Part shown: positions 7,670 to 16,436 of the stretch, piece by piece
Layout of the letters: each line of letters begins with the position of its first letter
Position numbering within the stretch: the stretch's first letter is position 1
Assembly: GCF_902813185.1 (NCBI RefSeq)
Contig: NZ_LR778301.1
Span: 558,001 to 622,000, forward strand
Direction of reading: 5' to 3'
Length of the DNA: 64,000 bases
Source: Denitratisoma oestradiolicum
GTDB lineage: Bacteria > Pseudomonadota > Gammaproteobacteria > Burkholderiales > Rhodocyclaceae
Made by a program: the position numbers and the translations under genes
The notes under the pieces: model-generated
The model's database searches: none
What the model was told of the DNA's origin: nothing
The model's input: the letters and a program-made list of their open reading frames with translations, nothing else

Positions 7670-8605
7670 TCAGTCCTGAAAGGCCTTGCGCAGACCATCG
7701 CAGGCGAATTCCAGGGCCTGCTGGGCATCGTCGAGGATGCCGAACATGGCGGCGAAACCATGGATCTGGCCATTCCAGCGGCGCAGATTCACGGCAATGC
7801 CGGCCTGGCCCAGGCGCTCGGCATAGGCCTCGCCTTCGTCCCGCAGCGGGTCGTATTCGGCCGTGATGACAGTGGCGCCGGGCAGGCCCGTCAGATCGGG
7901 CGCCAGCAGCGGGCTTGCCCGGGGATCGTCCACCTGGTTGGGGCTGGTCAGATATTGATCGATGAACCAGCGCATCACATCCCCGGACAGCAGGTAGTTC
8001 TTGGGGCCGTTTTCCTTGAAGGAAGGGGTTTCACAGCGCAGGTCCGTGACCGGATAGAACAGCAACTGATGGCATAGCCGTGGACCGCAGGCCCGCGCCA
8101 ATAGGGCCGTTACCGCTGCCAGATTGCCCCCGGCGCTGTCACCCGCCACGGCAATGCGCTGGGGGTCGCCGCTGAAGGAGGGGGCATGCTCATGGACCCA
8201 GCGCAGGGCCGCCAGGGCGTCGTCGATACCGCCGGGAAAGCGGGTCTCCGGGGCCAGCCGGTAGTCCACCGAGACCACGATGGAACCCGTCCGGTTGGCG
8301 ATGCGGGTGCAGGTTGCGTCGTACATGTCCAGGGTGCCGAAGACGAAACCGCCGCCGTGGTAATACACCGTGATCGGGAAGGGGCCTGATCCCGCCGGGG
8401 TATAGATCCGGGCCGATATCTCGCCGGCTCCGCCAGAAATCTGGCGATTCTCGATGCGGGCGACGGGTTCGGCCTCGATCGCGAATGGAGAGGGCGGTTC
8501 CTGGCCGCTGCTCTGCCGCACCGCCAGGCTGGCCTGGACCATATCCATGAGGGGCATGGCGGCGGTGGCGTCCACTAGAGCTTGTGTTTGCGGATGCAAA
8601 GGCAT
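7670..8605 (-). CDS. Alpha/beta hydrolase, hormone-sensitive-lipase (HSL) family esterase
   Basis: A 311-residue hydrolase starting at ATG 8605, with an AAGGA box just upstream; the longer open frame to 8767 overlaps purC and has no support. The oxyanion motif HGGGF lies near residue 83 and the nucleophile motif GDSAGG near residue 152. The acid (EYDPLRDEG) and the histidine (GQIHGFA) follow at the expected distances. Members hydrolyse short-chain acyl esters. The substrate is unknown. It lies 28 bases after purC on the same strand and may be read from that message. Confidence 0.92.
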   Translation of the reverse strand: MPLHPQTQALVDATAAMPLMDMVQASLAVRQSSGQEPPSPFAIEAEPVARIENRQISGGAGEISARIYTPAGSGPFPITVYYHGGGFVFGTLDMYDATCTRIANRTGSIVVSVDYRLAPETRFPGGIDDALAALRWVHEHAPSFSGDPQRIAVAGDSAGGNLAAVTALLARACGPRLCHQLLFYPVTDLRCETPSFKENGPKNYLLSGDVMRWFIDQYLTSPNQVDDPRASPLLAPDLTGLPGATVITAEYDPLRDEGEAYAERLGQAGIAVNLRRWNGQIHGFAAMFGILDDAQQALEFACDGLRKAFQD

Positions 8606-8633
8606 CTTGGTTCCTTGCGGGTAAGGCCAGCCT

Positions 8634-9527
8634 TCAAGAAGACACGCCCACCAGGCGCGACAGGGCCTCCCGGTACTTGGCAGCGGTCTTTTCGAGAATG
8701 TCGGCGGGCAGCTTCGGGCCCGGCGCCTGCTTGTTCCAGTCCAGGGTTTCCAGGTAGTCGCGGACAAATTGCTTGTCGAAGCTGGGGGGGCTGGTTCCCA
8801 CCTGATACTGGTCGGCGGGCCAGAAGCGGGAGGAATCCGGCGTCAGGATCTCGTCGATCAGATAGAGGCGCCCCGTCTCGTCCTGGCCAAACTCGAACTT
8901 GGTGTCGGCGATGATGATGCCCCGCACCCGGGCGTAGAGGGCGGCTTCCCTGTAGAGGCGCAGGGTCACGTCCCTGACCTTGGCCGCCAGTTCGGCGCCG
9001 ATCAGCTTCTCTACCGTGGCGTAATCGATGTTCTCGTCGTGATCGCCCATCTCGGCCTTGGTGGCCGGGGTGAAGATGGGCTGGGGCAGTTGCTGGGCCA
9101 GCTTCAGGCCCGCCGGCAGATCGATGCCGCAGACCTGGCCATTGACCTGGTAATCCTTCCAGCCCGAACCGATCAGGTAGCCCCGGGCCACCGCCTCGAT
9201 GGGCAGGGGCTTCAGCCGCCGCACCACGATGGCCCGACCCCGCACCTGGGCCTTCTCTTCCTCTCCACTGACCACGGTCTCCGGGTCGATCCCGGTCAGA
9301 TGGTTGGGGATCACATGGGCCAGCTTGCCGAACCAGAAATCGGCCACGGCAGTCAGCACCCGGCCCTTGTCGGGGATGGGGTCCGGCAGGATCACGTCGA
9401 AGGCAGAAAGCCGGTCGGTGGTGACCACCAGCAGCTTGTCCTCGCCCACGGCGTAAATATCGCGGACCTTGCCGCGCCCCAGCAGGGGCAGGCTCTTGAT
9501 GGTGGATTCGAAAAGAGGAGCGGTCAC
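8634..9527 (-). CDS. purC: Phosphoribosylaminoimidazole-succinocarboxamide synthase (SAICAR synthetase)
   Basis: PurC joins aspartate to CAIR using ATP in purine synthesis. The 297-residue form contains the family markers [12 protein letters not shown] near the N-terminus, [53 protein letters not shown] and [10 protein letters not shown]. The length suits the longer PurC class seen in proteobacteria and yeast-like enzymes. The likely start is GTG 9527 (VTAPLFEST); the open frame continues to 10118 but that part overlaps the oxidoreductase gene and has no purC similarity. A small palindromic repeat lies upstream. Confidence 0.95.
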   Translation of the reverse strand: MTAPLFESTIKSLPLLGRGKVRDIYAVGEDKLLVVTTDRLSAFDVILPDPIPDKGRVLTAVADFWFGKLAHVIPNHLTGIDPETVVSGEEEKAQVRGRAIVVRRLKPLPIEAVARGYLIGSGWKDYQVNGQVCGIDLPAGLKLAQQLPQPIFTPATKAEMGDHDENIDYATVEKLIGAELAAKVRDVTLRLYREAALYARVRGIIIADTKFEFGQDETGRLYLIDEILTPDSSRFWPADQYQVGTSPPSFDKQFVRDYLETLDWNKQAPGPKLPADILEKTAAKYREALSRLVGVSS

Positions 9528-9630
9528 GGGATGCCTCGCGGGGCTGGGTTGGAACGGGAGGCGAATTATAGTCCTCCGGCGGAGGGAGGAATGTTGCCGG
9601 GGCGAGTCCCGACAAGTTCCCTTAGTCATC

Positions 9631-9660
9631 CGTCCTTCGACAGGCTCAGGACGAACGGTT
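9631..9660. repeat. Short palindromic intergenic repeat (CCTTCGACAGGCTCAGG type)
   Basis: The unit around CCTTCGACAGGCTCAGGACG forms a stem of CGTCCT (9631-9636) with AGGACG (9648-9653). Sequences of this wording are widespread intergenic repeats in proteobacteria. It sits between the end of the quinone oxidoreductase gene and the start of purC, both on the minus strand. Only this copy was seen in the window. Confidence 0.6.
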
Positions 9661-9667
9661 TGTTTTT

Positions 9668-10654
9668 TTACGCGTCCCTGACCTGCAAAAGTATCTTCCC
9701 CATATGTCCGCTGCTCTCCATCAGTCGATGGGCCTTGGCCGCCTTGGCCAGGGGGAAGGTCGCGTGAATGCGGGTGCGTACCTTGCCCGCCGCGACGGCA
9801 GGCCAGACCTGTTGCAGCAGGGCGTCGCGGATGGCGGTTTTTTCCGCGAGGCTGCGGGGCCGCATGGTGGAGCCGGTGATGGTCAGGCGCCGCATCATCA
9901 CGTTCATGAAATCGAATTCGGTGCGGCTGCCCTGGAGGAAGGCGATCAGCACCAGGCGGCCGTCCTGGCGCAGTAGCGACAGATTCTTTTGCAGGTAGGG
10001 GCCGCCCACCATGTCCAGGACCACATCCACGCCGCTCTTGGCAGTGATCTCCTTGACCCGGGCGACGAAGTCTTCCTGCCGGTAGTCGATGGCCCAGTCG
10101 GCGCCGAATTCCCGGCATACCGCCAGCTTCTCGGGGCTGCCGGCGGTGGCGAAGACTTCGGCCCCCAGCAGCTTGCCCAACTGGATCGCGGCCAGGCCGA
10201 TGCCGCCGGAGCCGCCATGGACCAGCAGGCGTTCCCCGGCCTTGAGCCGGCCCAGGTCCACCAGGTTGTGCCAGACGGTGAACCCGTTTTCCGGCAGGCC
10301 CGCCGCTTCCGCCATGCCCAGGCCGTTCGGGATCGGCAGCACCTGGCCTGCGGGGGCGGTGCAGTATTCGGCATAACCGCCGCCGGGGGTGAGGGCGGTG
10401 ACCCGGTCGCCGATGTGCCAGTCGGTTACGCCCTGGCCCAGGGCGGCGATGGTGCCGGCCACTTCCAGGCCCAGGATGGGAGAGCTGCCGGGGGGCGGGG
10501 GATAGTTGCCGGCCCGCTGAACCACGTCGGGGCGATTCACGCCGGCGTAATGAACTTCGATCAGGACCTCACCCGCGGCCGGTTCGGGGCGGGGACCCTC
10601 GGCCATCCGCATTACCTCCGGGCCGCCGGGGGCGTCGTAATGGATGTGCTTCAT
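9668..10654 (-). CDS. NAD(P)H:quinone oxidoreductase (PIG3/zinc-independent MDR family)
   Basis: A 328-residue medium-chain dehydrogenase/reductase. The start ATG at 10654 overlaps the stop of the DUF192 gene by ATGA. The first half has the MDR catalytic-domain pattern ([34 protein letters not shown]). The nucleotide-binding motif is [17 protein letters not shown] near residues 143-160. No zinc-ligand cysteine set is present, so it belongs to the quinone-reductase-like, zinc-free group (close to PIG3 / p53-inducible protein). It reduces quinones or reactive enones with NADPH. The natural substrate is unknown. Confidence 0.92.
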   Translation of the reverse strand: MKHIHYDAPGGPEVMRMAEGPRPEPAAGEVLIEVHYAGVNRPDVVQRAGNYPPPPGSSPILGLEVAGTIAALGQGVTDWHIGDRVTALTPGGGYAEYCTAPAGQVLPIPNGLGMAEAAGLPENGFTVWHNLVDLGRLKAGERLLVHGGSGGIGLAAIQLGKLLGAEVFATAGSPEKLAVCREFGADWAIDYRQEDFVARVKEITAKSGVDVVLDMVGGPYLQKNLSLLRQDGRLVLIAFLQGSRTEFDFMNVMMRRLTITGSTMRPRSLAEKTAIRDALLQQVWPAVAAGKVRTRIHATFPLAKAAKAHRLMESSGHMGKILLQVRDA

Positions 10655-11091
10655 TGGGCCACCGGTGCCTTGTCCAGGCCGCGTATGGCCGTGCCGGCAG
10701 CGAAGCCTCGGGCCTTGAACCAGCCGCTGTTCATTTCCAGGGCATAGCGGGCCGGGGCGGTGGCGCAGTGGTTTTCCTCGCTGCCGGGCGTCATTTCCGC
10801 CACGTTGAGGATGCGGCCCTGTTCGTCCAGGAAGGCCACGGCCAGGGGCAAGAGGGTGTTCTTCATCCACATGCAATGCCGCTCCTGGGCGGTGAAGACG
10901 AACAGCATGCCGTGATTGGGGGCCATGGTTCGGCGCTGCATCAGGCCCTTCATGCGCTGGGCCTGGGTGGCGGCCACCTCGGCCTCGATGCGATGGATGC
11001 CGGCGGAAAGCTCCAGCAGGGGCAGACTCTGCTGGCCCCAGGCGGGGAAGGTGCTGGTCAGGAAGGCGGCCAGGCAAAGGAGTCGATTCAT
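10651..11091 (-). CDS. Secreted DUF192 protein
   Basis: A 146-residue protein with a clear signal peptide (MNRLLCLAAFLTSTFPAWGQ, cleavage near residue 19-20). The mature part has both DUF192 signatures: AQRMKGLMQRR and the CMWMKNTLLPLAVAFLD core, followed by a beta-rich end with YALEMNSGWF. DUF192 proteins are small, exported to the periplasm in bacteria and have no proven activity. It is the first gene of a two-gene unit with the downstream oxidoreductase (ATGA overlap). Confidence 0.9.
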   Translation of the reverse strand: MNRLLCLAAFLTSTFPAWGQQSLPLLELSAGIHRIEAEVAATQAQRMKGLMQRRTMAPNHGMLFVFTAQERHCMWMKNTLLPLAVAFLDEQGRILNVAEMTPGSEENHCATAPARYALEMNSGWFKARGFAAGTAIRGLDKAPVAQ

Positions 11092-11104
11092 AGGAGGGGC
11101 GGGT

Positions 11105-11205
11105 CAGGGTGAAACAGCATCAACGGAGCCGAGTGTAACCATCGAGCGCAGCGAGCCGATCAGTAGCCCCGCCCTGGGGCGGGGATGGGGGTGGGGGGCG
11201 TTCAA
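11105..11205. repeat. GC-rich intergenic repeat, family R1
   Basis: Shares the core CGAGTGTAACC-TCGAGCGCAGC followed by GAGCCGAT and GTAGCCCCGCC with 37300-37390 and, shortened, with 60694-60760; a diverged version is in copy A near 5407-5435. A GC-only hairpin follows the core in each copy. It lies between the DUF1854 gene and the DUF192 gene, both on the minus strand. Confidence 0.7.
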
Positions 11206-11255
11206 TTGGCCTTTACGCATTGACATCCTCGGTGGTGGGGCGGCGACCATGCGCG

Positions 11256-11720
11256 TTATAGAAATCTGTCCAGCAGCTTGCGGCTGTGGCGGTCCAGGGA
11301 CTGGAGGTCCCGGATCAGGAAGGGAATGCCGTGGCTGTCGGCGATCAGCAGGGTGTGGTGGCCCAGGCGGCGGATGTCTTCCTCGCCCTTGAGCACGAAA
11401 CTGGTGTCGCCCCGATGGGTCTCCACCTGCCAGGTGCTGGGCGTGGCGAAGCTGGAGACCGACCGCAGGCGGCGAATTTCCGGCATGAATTCGCGGCCCG
11501 CCAGTTCCTCTTCGAGCAGGTTGCGCTGCGCGTCCGGCAGGTCCGCCAGGCGTTCGATCCAGGCCACCTCGTGGCCTTCGCCATTGACCAGGGCCAGGCC
11601 CTCGTCCGGGGCCGCGATGGGAAAGGCACGCACCGGCACCACGCCGCTGTGGGTCTCGCCGTCGGCGCCGGTGAACACCAGGCGGCCGAAGGCATTGCGG
11701 CTCAGTTGGAACTCAGGCAT
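11256..11720 (-). CDS. DUF1854 protein, cyanophycin-metabolism associated
   Basis: A 154-residue soluble protein with no signal or membrane segment. The DUF1854 pattern is visible: VVPVRAFPIAAPDEGLALVN, GHEVAWI, LEEELAGREFMPEIRR and the closing IRDLQSLDRHSRKLLDRFL. Proteins of this family are consistently found beside cyanophycin synthetases and a particular ABC transporter, as here; their biochemical role is not known. Its ATG overlaps the end of the ABC gene by 8 bases, so both are made from one message. The partner transporter and the divergent cphA pair start 2.3-2.5 kb away. Confidence 0.88.
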   Translation of the reverse strand: MPEFQLSRNAFGRLVFTGADGETHSGVVPVRAFPIAAPDEGLALVNGEGHEVAWIERLADLPDAQRNLLEEELAGREFMPEIRRLRSVSSFATPSTWQVETHRGDTSFVLKGEEDIRRLGHHTLLIADSHGIPFLIRDLQSLDRHSRKLLDRFL

Positions 11721-13986
11721 CGCTCATCTCCTCGGCATCCACATCCACATTGCGCGCCTGGGCCTGGTAGAGCCGGTAATAGGCGCCCTGGCGGGCCATC
11801 AATTCCTCGTGATTGCCCACCTCGACGATCTGGCCCCGGTCCATTACCACCAGGCGGTCGGCCTTGCGCAGGGTGGACAGGCGGTGGGCGATGGCGATGG
11901 TGGTGCGGCCCTGGACCAGGTTGTCCAGGGCCTTCTGGATTTCCTTTTCGGTCTCGGTGTCCACCGAGGAAGTGGCCTCGTCCATGATCAGGATGCGGGG
12001 ATCGATCAGCAGGGCCCGGGCGATGGACAGGCGCTGGCGTTCCCCCCCCGAGAGGCCCTGGCCCCGTTCCCCCACCAGGGAGTCGTAACCCAGGGGCAGG
12101 CGCAGGATGAATTCGTGGGCGTGGGCGGCCCGGGCCGCGGCGATGATCTCGGCCCGGCTGGCGCCGGGCTTGCCGTAGGCGATGTTGTCGGCGATGGTGC
12201 CGAAGAACAGGAACGGCTCCTGCAACACCAGGCCGATATGGCGTCGGTATTCGGCCAGGGGCAGGGAGCGGATGTCCACGCCGTCCACGTGGATCGCCCC
12301 TTCGCTGACATCGTAGAAGCGGCAGATCAGGTTCACCAGGGTGCTCTTGCCCGAGCCGCTGTGGCCCACCAGGCCGATCATCTCGCCGGGGTGGATCTGG
12401 AAATCCAGGTTGCGGATCACCGAGCGGTTGCCGTAACGGAAGCCGATGTCGCGCAGATCGATGGCGCCGCTGACGCTTTCCAGATGCACCGGCTGTTGGG
12501 GTTCGGGCACGCTGGAGACATGGTCCAGGATGTCGAAGATGCGTTTGGCCCCGGCCGCTGCCTTCTGGGTTACGGAGACGATGCGGCTCATGGAGTCGAG
12601 CCGGGTATAGAAGCGGCCGATGTAGGCGATGAAGGCGGTCAGCACCCCCACGGTGATCTGGTCCTTCGACACCTGCCAGATGCCGAAGGCCCACACCACC
12701 AGCAGCCCGGCCTCGGTGAGCAGGGTCACGGTGGGGGAGAACAGGGACCAGACCCGGTTCACCCGGTCGTTGATGGCCAGGTTGTGCTGGTTGGCCTCGC
12801 GGAAGCGCGCCACTTCCCGTCGCTCCTGGGCGAAGGCCTTGACCACACGGATGCCCGGTATGGTGTCCGCCAGCACGTTGGTGACCTCGGACCAGATCCG
12901 GTCCACCTTCTCGAAGCCGGTGCGCAGCCGGTCCCGTACCAGATGGATCATCCAGGCGATCAGGGGCAGGGGCAGCAGGGTCACCAGGGCCAGCCAGGGA
13001 TTGATGGAGATCAGGATCGTCGCGGTCATGACGATCATCAGCACATCGGTGGCGAAGTCCAGCAGGTGCAGGGAGAGGAAGACGCAGATGCGGTCGCTCT
13101 CCGAGCCGATGCGGGCCATCAGGTCGCCGGTGCGTTTGCCGCCGAAGTATTCCAGGGAGAGCTTGAGCAGGTGCTCGTAGGTGGTGGTGCGCAGGTCGGC
13201 GCCGATGCGCTCGCTGACCAGGGCCAGGATGTAGGTGCGGGCCCAGCCCAGGCCCCAGGCCAGCAGCGCCGCCCCGAGCAGGCCACTCAGGTAGAGGGTC
13301 ACCAGATCCACGTCGATGGGCTTGCCGTTCTGGTAGGGAATCAGCACGTTGTCCATCAGGGGCATGGACAGGTAGGGGGGCACCAGGGTGGCGGCGGTGG
13401 CCGCCAGGGTCAGCAGGAAGCCCGATAGCAGCTGGCCCCGGTAGGGCCGGGCGAAACGCCACAGGCGTAGCAGGGTCCAGGTGGAGGGGGGGGAATGGAT
13501 TTCCCGGGTGCAGATCGGGCAGTCCTCCTGGCCCGGCTCCAGGGGGGCCTTGCAACTGGGGCAGACCGGACCGCTCTCAAGGGGCGGCGGTGTGCCATGC
13601 AGCTGGCTTTCCCTTTGCAGGTCGAACTGATCCATGAGGCGCTGGGCCGCCAGGTTGTGGCCCAGGGTGTAGCGCCAGTGGGCCAGGCGGGCGGTCTCGT
13701 CCTGGAGTTCCAGGATGCCGACGCCGGCATGGTCGTGATGGCAAAGCCGTAGTCCTTCCCGGTAGGACCATTCCTTCCAGCCCGTGTCATCGGGAGCCCG
13801 TGCCAGCAGGCGCCGATCGGTGACCAGCAGCAGGCCCTGGCCGAAGTGCAACCGGTTGTCGAGATCCGGCTCCAGCCAGGCCAGCAGCCGCTCGCCGGCA
13901 TCCAGCCGGGACATCGCTTCGTCACGCCAGGATTCCGGCAGGGTGTCGCCGGCGCAGGAGAGGGGATCGGGATAGTTTTTTGTCAT
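11713..13986 (-). CDS. ABC exporter with N-terminal regulatory region and zinc ribbon, cyanophycin-associated
   Basis: A 757-residue half-transporter. Residues 1-135 form a soluble region with a PH/YokE-like feel (LLLVTDRRLLARAP). A four-cysteine zinc-ribbon (CPSCKAPLEPGQEDCPIC) occupies about 141-158. An ABC exporter transmembrane domain spans roughly 185-480 and a nucleotide-binding domain follows, with Walker A GHSGSGKST near 540, LSGGERQRLS near 643 and Walker B ILIMDEATSSVD. Start ATG 13986 gives MTKNYPDP; the longer frame runs into the shared intergenic region. It is co-transcribed with the DUF1854 gene and divergent from the cphA pair. Substrate is unknown; a cyanophycin-linked function is inferred from conserved neighbourhood. 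Confidence 0.9.
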   Translation of the reverse strand: MTKNYPDPLSCAGDTLPESWRDEAMSRLDAGERLLAWLEPDLDNRLHFGQGLLLVTDRRLLARAPDDTGWKEWSYREGLRLCHHDHAGVGILELQDETARLAHWRYTLGHNLAAQRLMDQFDLQRESQLHGTPPPLESGPVCPSCKAPLEPGQEDCPICTREIHSPPSTWTLLRLWRFARPYRGQLLSGFLLTLAATAATLVPPYLSMPLMDNVLIPYQNGKPIDVDLVTLYLSGLLGAALLAWGLGWARTYILALVSERIGADLRTTTYEHLLKLSLEYFGGKRTGDLMARIGSESDRICVFLSLHLLDFATDVLMIVMTATILISINPWLALVTLLPLPLIAWMIHLVRDRLRTGFEKVDRIWSEVTNVLADTIPGIRVVKAFAQERREVARFREANQHNLAINDRVNRVWSLFSPTVTLLTEAGLLVVWAFGIWQVSKDQITVGVLTAFIAYIGRFYTRLDSMSRIVSVTQKAAAGAKRIFDILDHVSSVPEPQQPVHLESVSGAIDLRDIGFRYGNRSVIRNLDFQIHPGEMIGLVGHSGSGKSTLVNLICRFYDVSEGAIHVDGVDIRSLPLAEYRRHIGLVLQEPFLFFGTIADNIAYGKPGASRAEIIAAARAAHAHEFILRLPLGYDSLVGERGQGLSGGERQRLSIARALLIDPRILIMDEATSSVDTETEKEIQKALDNLVQGRTTIAIAHRLSTLRKADRLVVMDRGQIVEVGNHEELMARQGAYYRLYQAQARNVDVDAEEMSDA

Positions 13987-14216
13987 AGGGTCTGTTGGGG
14001 GCCGGCGGGACCGGCCCGGACAGACAGGCCACTTTCGCCCCGGATTTTGCCGCGCCGCTACTCCACCGTTTCCGCCAGTATACTCAAGGCCTTCGGTCCA
14101 ACCCTTCGGGGCCGGACGTTTTCCGGTAAACCATTTTTCCCGGGCCACGTTGACCGTGGCCACAACAATAATTCCCTCCGCCCCCTGGTCCGGGGGCCGC
14201 TGCCCACCCCCACTCC

Positions 14217-16406
14217 ATGGCTAATAGAACCATAGAAATTCTGCGGATCACTCCCTTGCGGGGCCCCAACATCTGGACTTACCGCCCGGCCCTGGAGGCC
14301 CTGGTGGACATCGGGGACCTGGAGGATTTTCCCTCCAACACCCTCCCTGGCCTGTACGAAAGACTCACCGCCTGGCTGCCGACCCTGGCCGAACACCGTT
14401 GCAGCGTCGGCGCACCGGGCGGCTTCCTGCAACGCTTGCGGGAGGGCACCTGGCCCGCCCACATCATGGAGCACGTGACCCTGGAGTTGCAGAACCTGAT
14501 CGGCCAGCGCACCGGTTTCGGCAAGGCACGGGAAACCTCGACCCGGGGCGTGTACAAGGTGGTGGTGCGTTCCCGCCAGGAGGATGTCACCCGGGCCTGC
14601 CTCCATGCCGCCCGGGACCTGTTGATGGCGGCCATCGACGACACCCCTTTCGATGTGCCCGCCACCGTGGCGCGGCTCCATGAGCTGGCCGATGCCCGCT
14701 GTCTCGGCCCCAGCACCGCGAGCATCGTCGATGCCGCCACCGAACGGGGCATTCCCTCGATCCGTCTCAATGACGGCAATCTGGTGCAACTGGGCCATGG
14801 TGCCCGTCAACGTCGGGTCTGGACCGCCGAGACCGACCGCACCAGCGCCATTGCCGAGGGCATCTCCCGGGACAAGGATCTGACCAAGCGCCTGCTGCAA
14901 TCCTGCGGCGTGCCGGTGCCCGAGGGCCAGGTGGTCGCCAGTCCCGAGGAGGCCTGGGAAGCCGCCCAGGACATCGGCCTGCCGGTGGTGGTGAAGCCCA
15001 GCGATGGCAACCACGGTCGTGGCGTGTCGATCGAACTCAGCGATGCCGATGAAATCCGTGCGGCATTCGCGGTGGCCGATGCGGAGGGCAGCGAGGTCAT
15101 CGTCGAGCGCCATATCCAGGGCGATGAACACCGTCTGCTGGTGGTGGGCGGCAAGCTGGTGGCCGCCACCCGGGGCGACAGCCTGTGGATCGAGGGCGAT
15201 GGCGAGTCCACGGTCGCCCAACTGATCGACACCCAGATCAACTGCGATCCGCGCCGGGGCGAGGCCGAGGAATTTCCCCTGGAACCCATCGTCCTGGAGC
15301 GGGAGCCCACCACCCGCCTGCTGCTGTCCCGTCAGGGCCTGGACGGGGACGCCGTGCCGGCCACGGGACAGATGGTGCTGATCCAGCGCAACGGCAACAT
15401 GGCCAACGATGTCACGGACCGGGTTCACCCCGAGGTGGCTGCCGCCGTGGCCCTGGCGGCCCGGGTGGTGGGTCTGGATATCGCCGGCATCGACCTGGTG
15501 GCCGAGGACATTTCCCGTCCCCTGGATGTTCAGCGGGGGGCCATTGTCGAGGTCAATGCCGGCCCCAGCCTGCTGATGCACCTGAAGCCGGTTACCGGCG
15601 AGCCCCGCCCGGTGGGCCAGGCCATCGTCGAGCATCTGTTCCCGGAGGAGGATTCGGGGCGTATTCCCATCGTCGGCATCTCCGGCACCCGGGGCACCAC
15701 CATGGTGGCCCGGCTGGTGGGGCGCCTGATCAAGCTCAGCGGCAAGAAGCTGGGCATGGCTTGCCGCGACGGCCTGTATTTCGAGCACCGCCGTGTGGAG
15801 GCGGGCAATTGCAGCCGCTGGTCGTGGGCGCGACGGGTGTTGCTGAACCGCTCGGTGGAGGCCGCGGTGTTTGAAAACGATGGGGCGGACATCCTCGCCG
15901 AGGGGCTCAGCTACGACCGTTGCCAGGTGGGCGTGGTGACCCGTCTGGACCAGGCGGAGAGCCTGGCGGACTTCGACGTGAGGGAACCGGAGCAGGTCTA
16001 TAACGTGTTCCGCACCCAGGTCGATATCGTGCTGCCGGAAGGCGCCGCCGTGCTCAATGCCGAGGATCCTCTGGTGGCGCGGATGGCCAGTCTGTGCGAT
16101 GGCGAGGTGATTTTCTATGCGTCCCGGGACGGCAATCCGGTGGTCGAGGAGCATCTGGCCCAGGGCGGTCGGGCGGTGGTGCTGCGGGAGGGGCAGATGG
16201 CCCTGCTGCGGGGCGATACTGCGGAATCCATGGTGCCGGCAAGCTGCGGATCGGTCGATGTGTCCAGCGAGGACATGCTGGCCGCCGTGGCCGCCGCCTG
16301 GGCACTGGACCTGCCGTCCTATCTGATCGGGATCGGCATAGTCACTTTTGAAACCGATGCGCTTCCGGCTGATGCGGATCGCGCCTTGAATACACGGGCC
16401 GACTGA
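14217..16406 (+). CDS. cphA': Cyanophycin synthetase-like protein CphA' with degenerate Mur-ligase domain
   Basis: A 729-residue paralogue of the next gene. It keeps the N-terminal domain (ITPLRGPNIWTYRPALEAL; AHIMEHVTLELQNL) and a complete-looking ATP-grasp half (VVVKPSDGNHGRGVSIEL, HRLLVVGGKLVAATRG, VEVNAGPSLLMHLKP). The Mur-like half is damaged. The P-loop, GTNGKTT in active enzymes, reads GTRGTTM at residues 490-496, so the ATP-binding lysine is Thr494. The C-terminal lobe, which carries the DYGHNPDA-type motif in the neighbour, is absent; the protein is about 125 residues shorter. It can be expected to add aspartate at most, not arginine. Betaproteobacteria such as Cupriavidus carry a comparable cphA/cphA' pair. 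ATG 14217 lies after a 230-base divergent region. Confidence 0.9.
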   Translation: MANRTIEILRITPLRGPNIWTYRPALEALVDIGDLEDFPSNTLPGLYERLTAWLPTLAEHRCSVGAPGGFLQRLREGTWPAHIMEHVTLELQNLIGQRTGFGKARETSTRGVYKVVVRSRQEDVTRACLHAARDLLMAAIDDTPFDVPATVARLHELADARCLGPSTASIVDAATERGIPSIRLNDGNLVQLGHGARQRRVWTAETDRTSAIAEGISRDKDLTKRLLQSCGVPVPEGQVVASPEEAWEAAQDIGLPVVVKPSDGNHGRGVSIELSDADEIRAAFAVADAEGSEVIVERHIQGDEHRLLVVGGKLVAATRGDSLWIEGDGESTVAQLIDTQINCDPRRGEAEEFPLEPIVLEREPTTRLLLSRQGLDGDAVPATGQMVLIQRNGNMANDVTDRVHPEVAAAVALAARVVGLDIAGIDLVAEDISRPLDVQRGAIVEVNAGPSLLMHLKPVTGEPRPVGQAIVEHLFPEEDSGRIPIVGISGTRGTTMVARLVGRLIKLSGKKLGMACRDGLYFEHRRVEAGNCSRWSWARRVLLNRSVEAAVFENDGADILAEGLSYDRCQVGVVTRLDQAESLADFDVREPEQVYNVFRTQVDIVLPEGAAVLNAEDPLVARMASLCDGEVIFYASRDGNPVVEEHLAQGGRAVVLREGQMALLRGDTAESMVPASCGSVDVSSEDMLAAVAAAWALDLPSYLIGIGIVTFETDALPADADRALNTRAD

Positions 16407-16436
16407 ACTGCCGGCACCCCAAGGAATCCATCCATC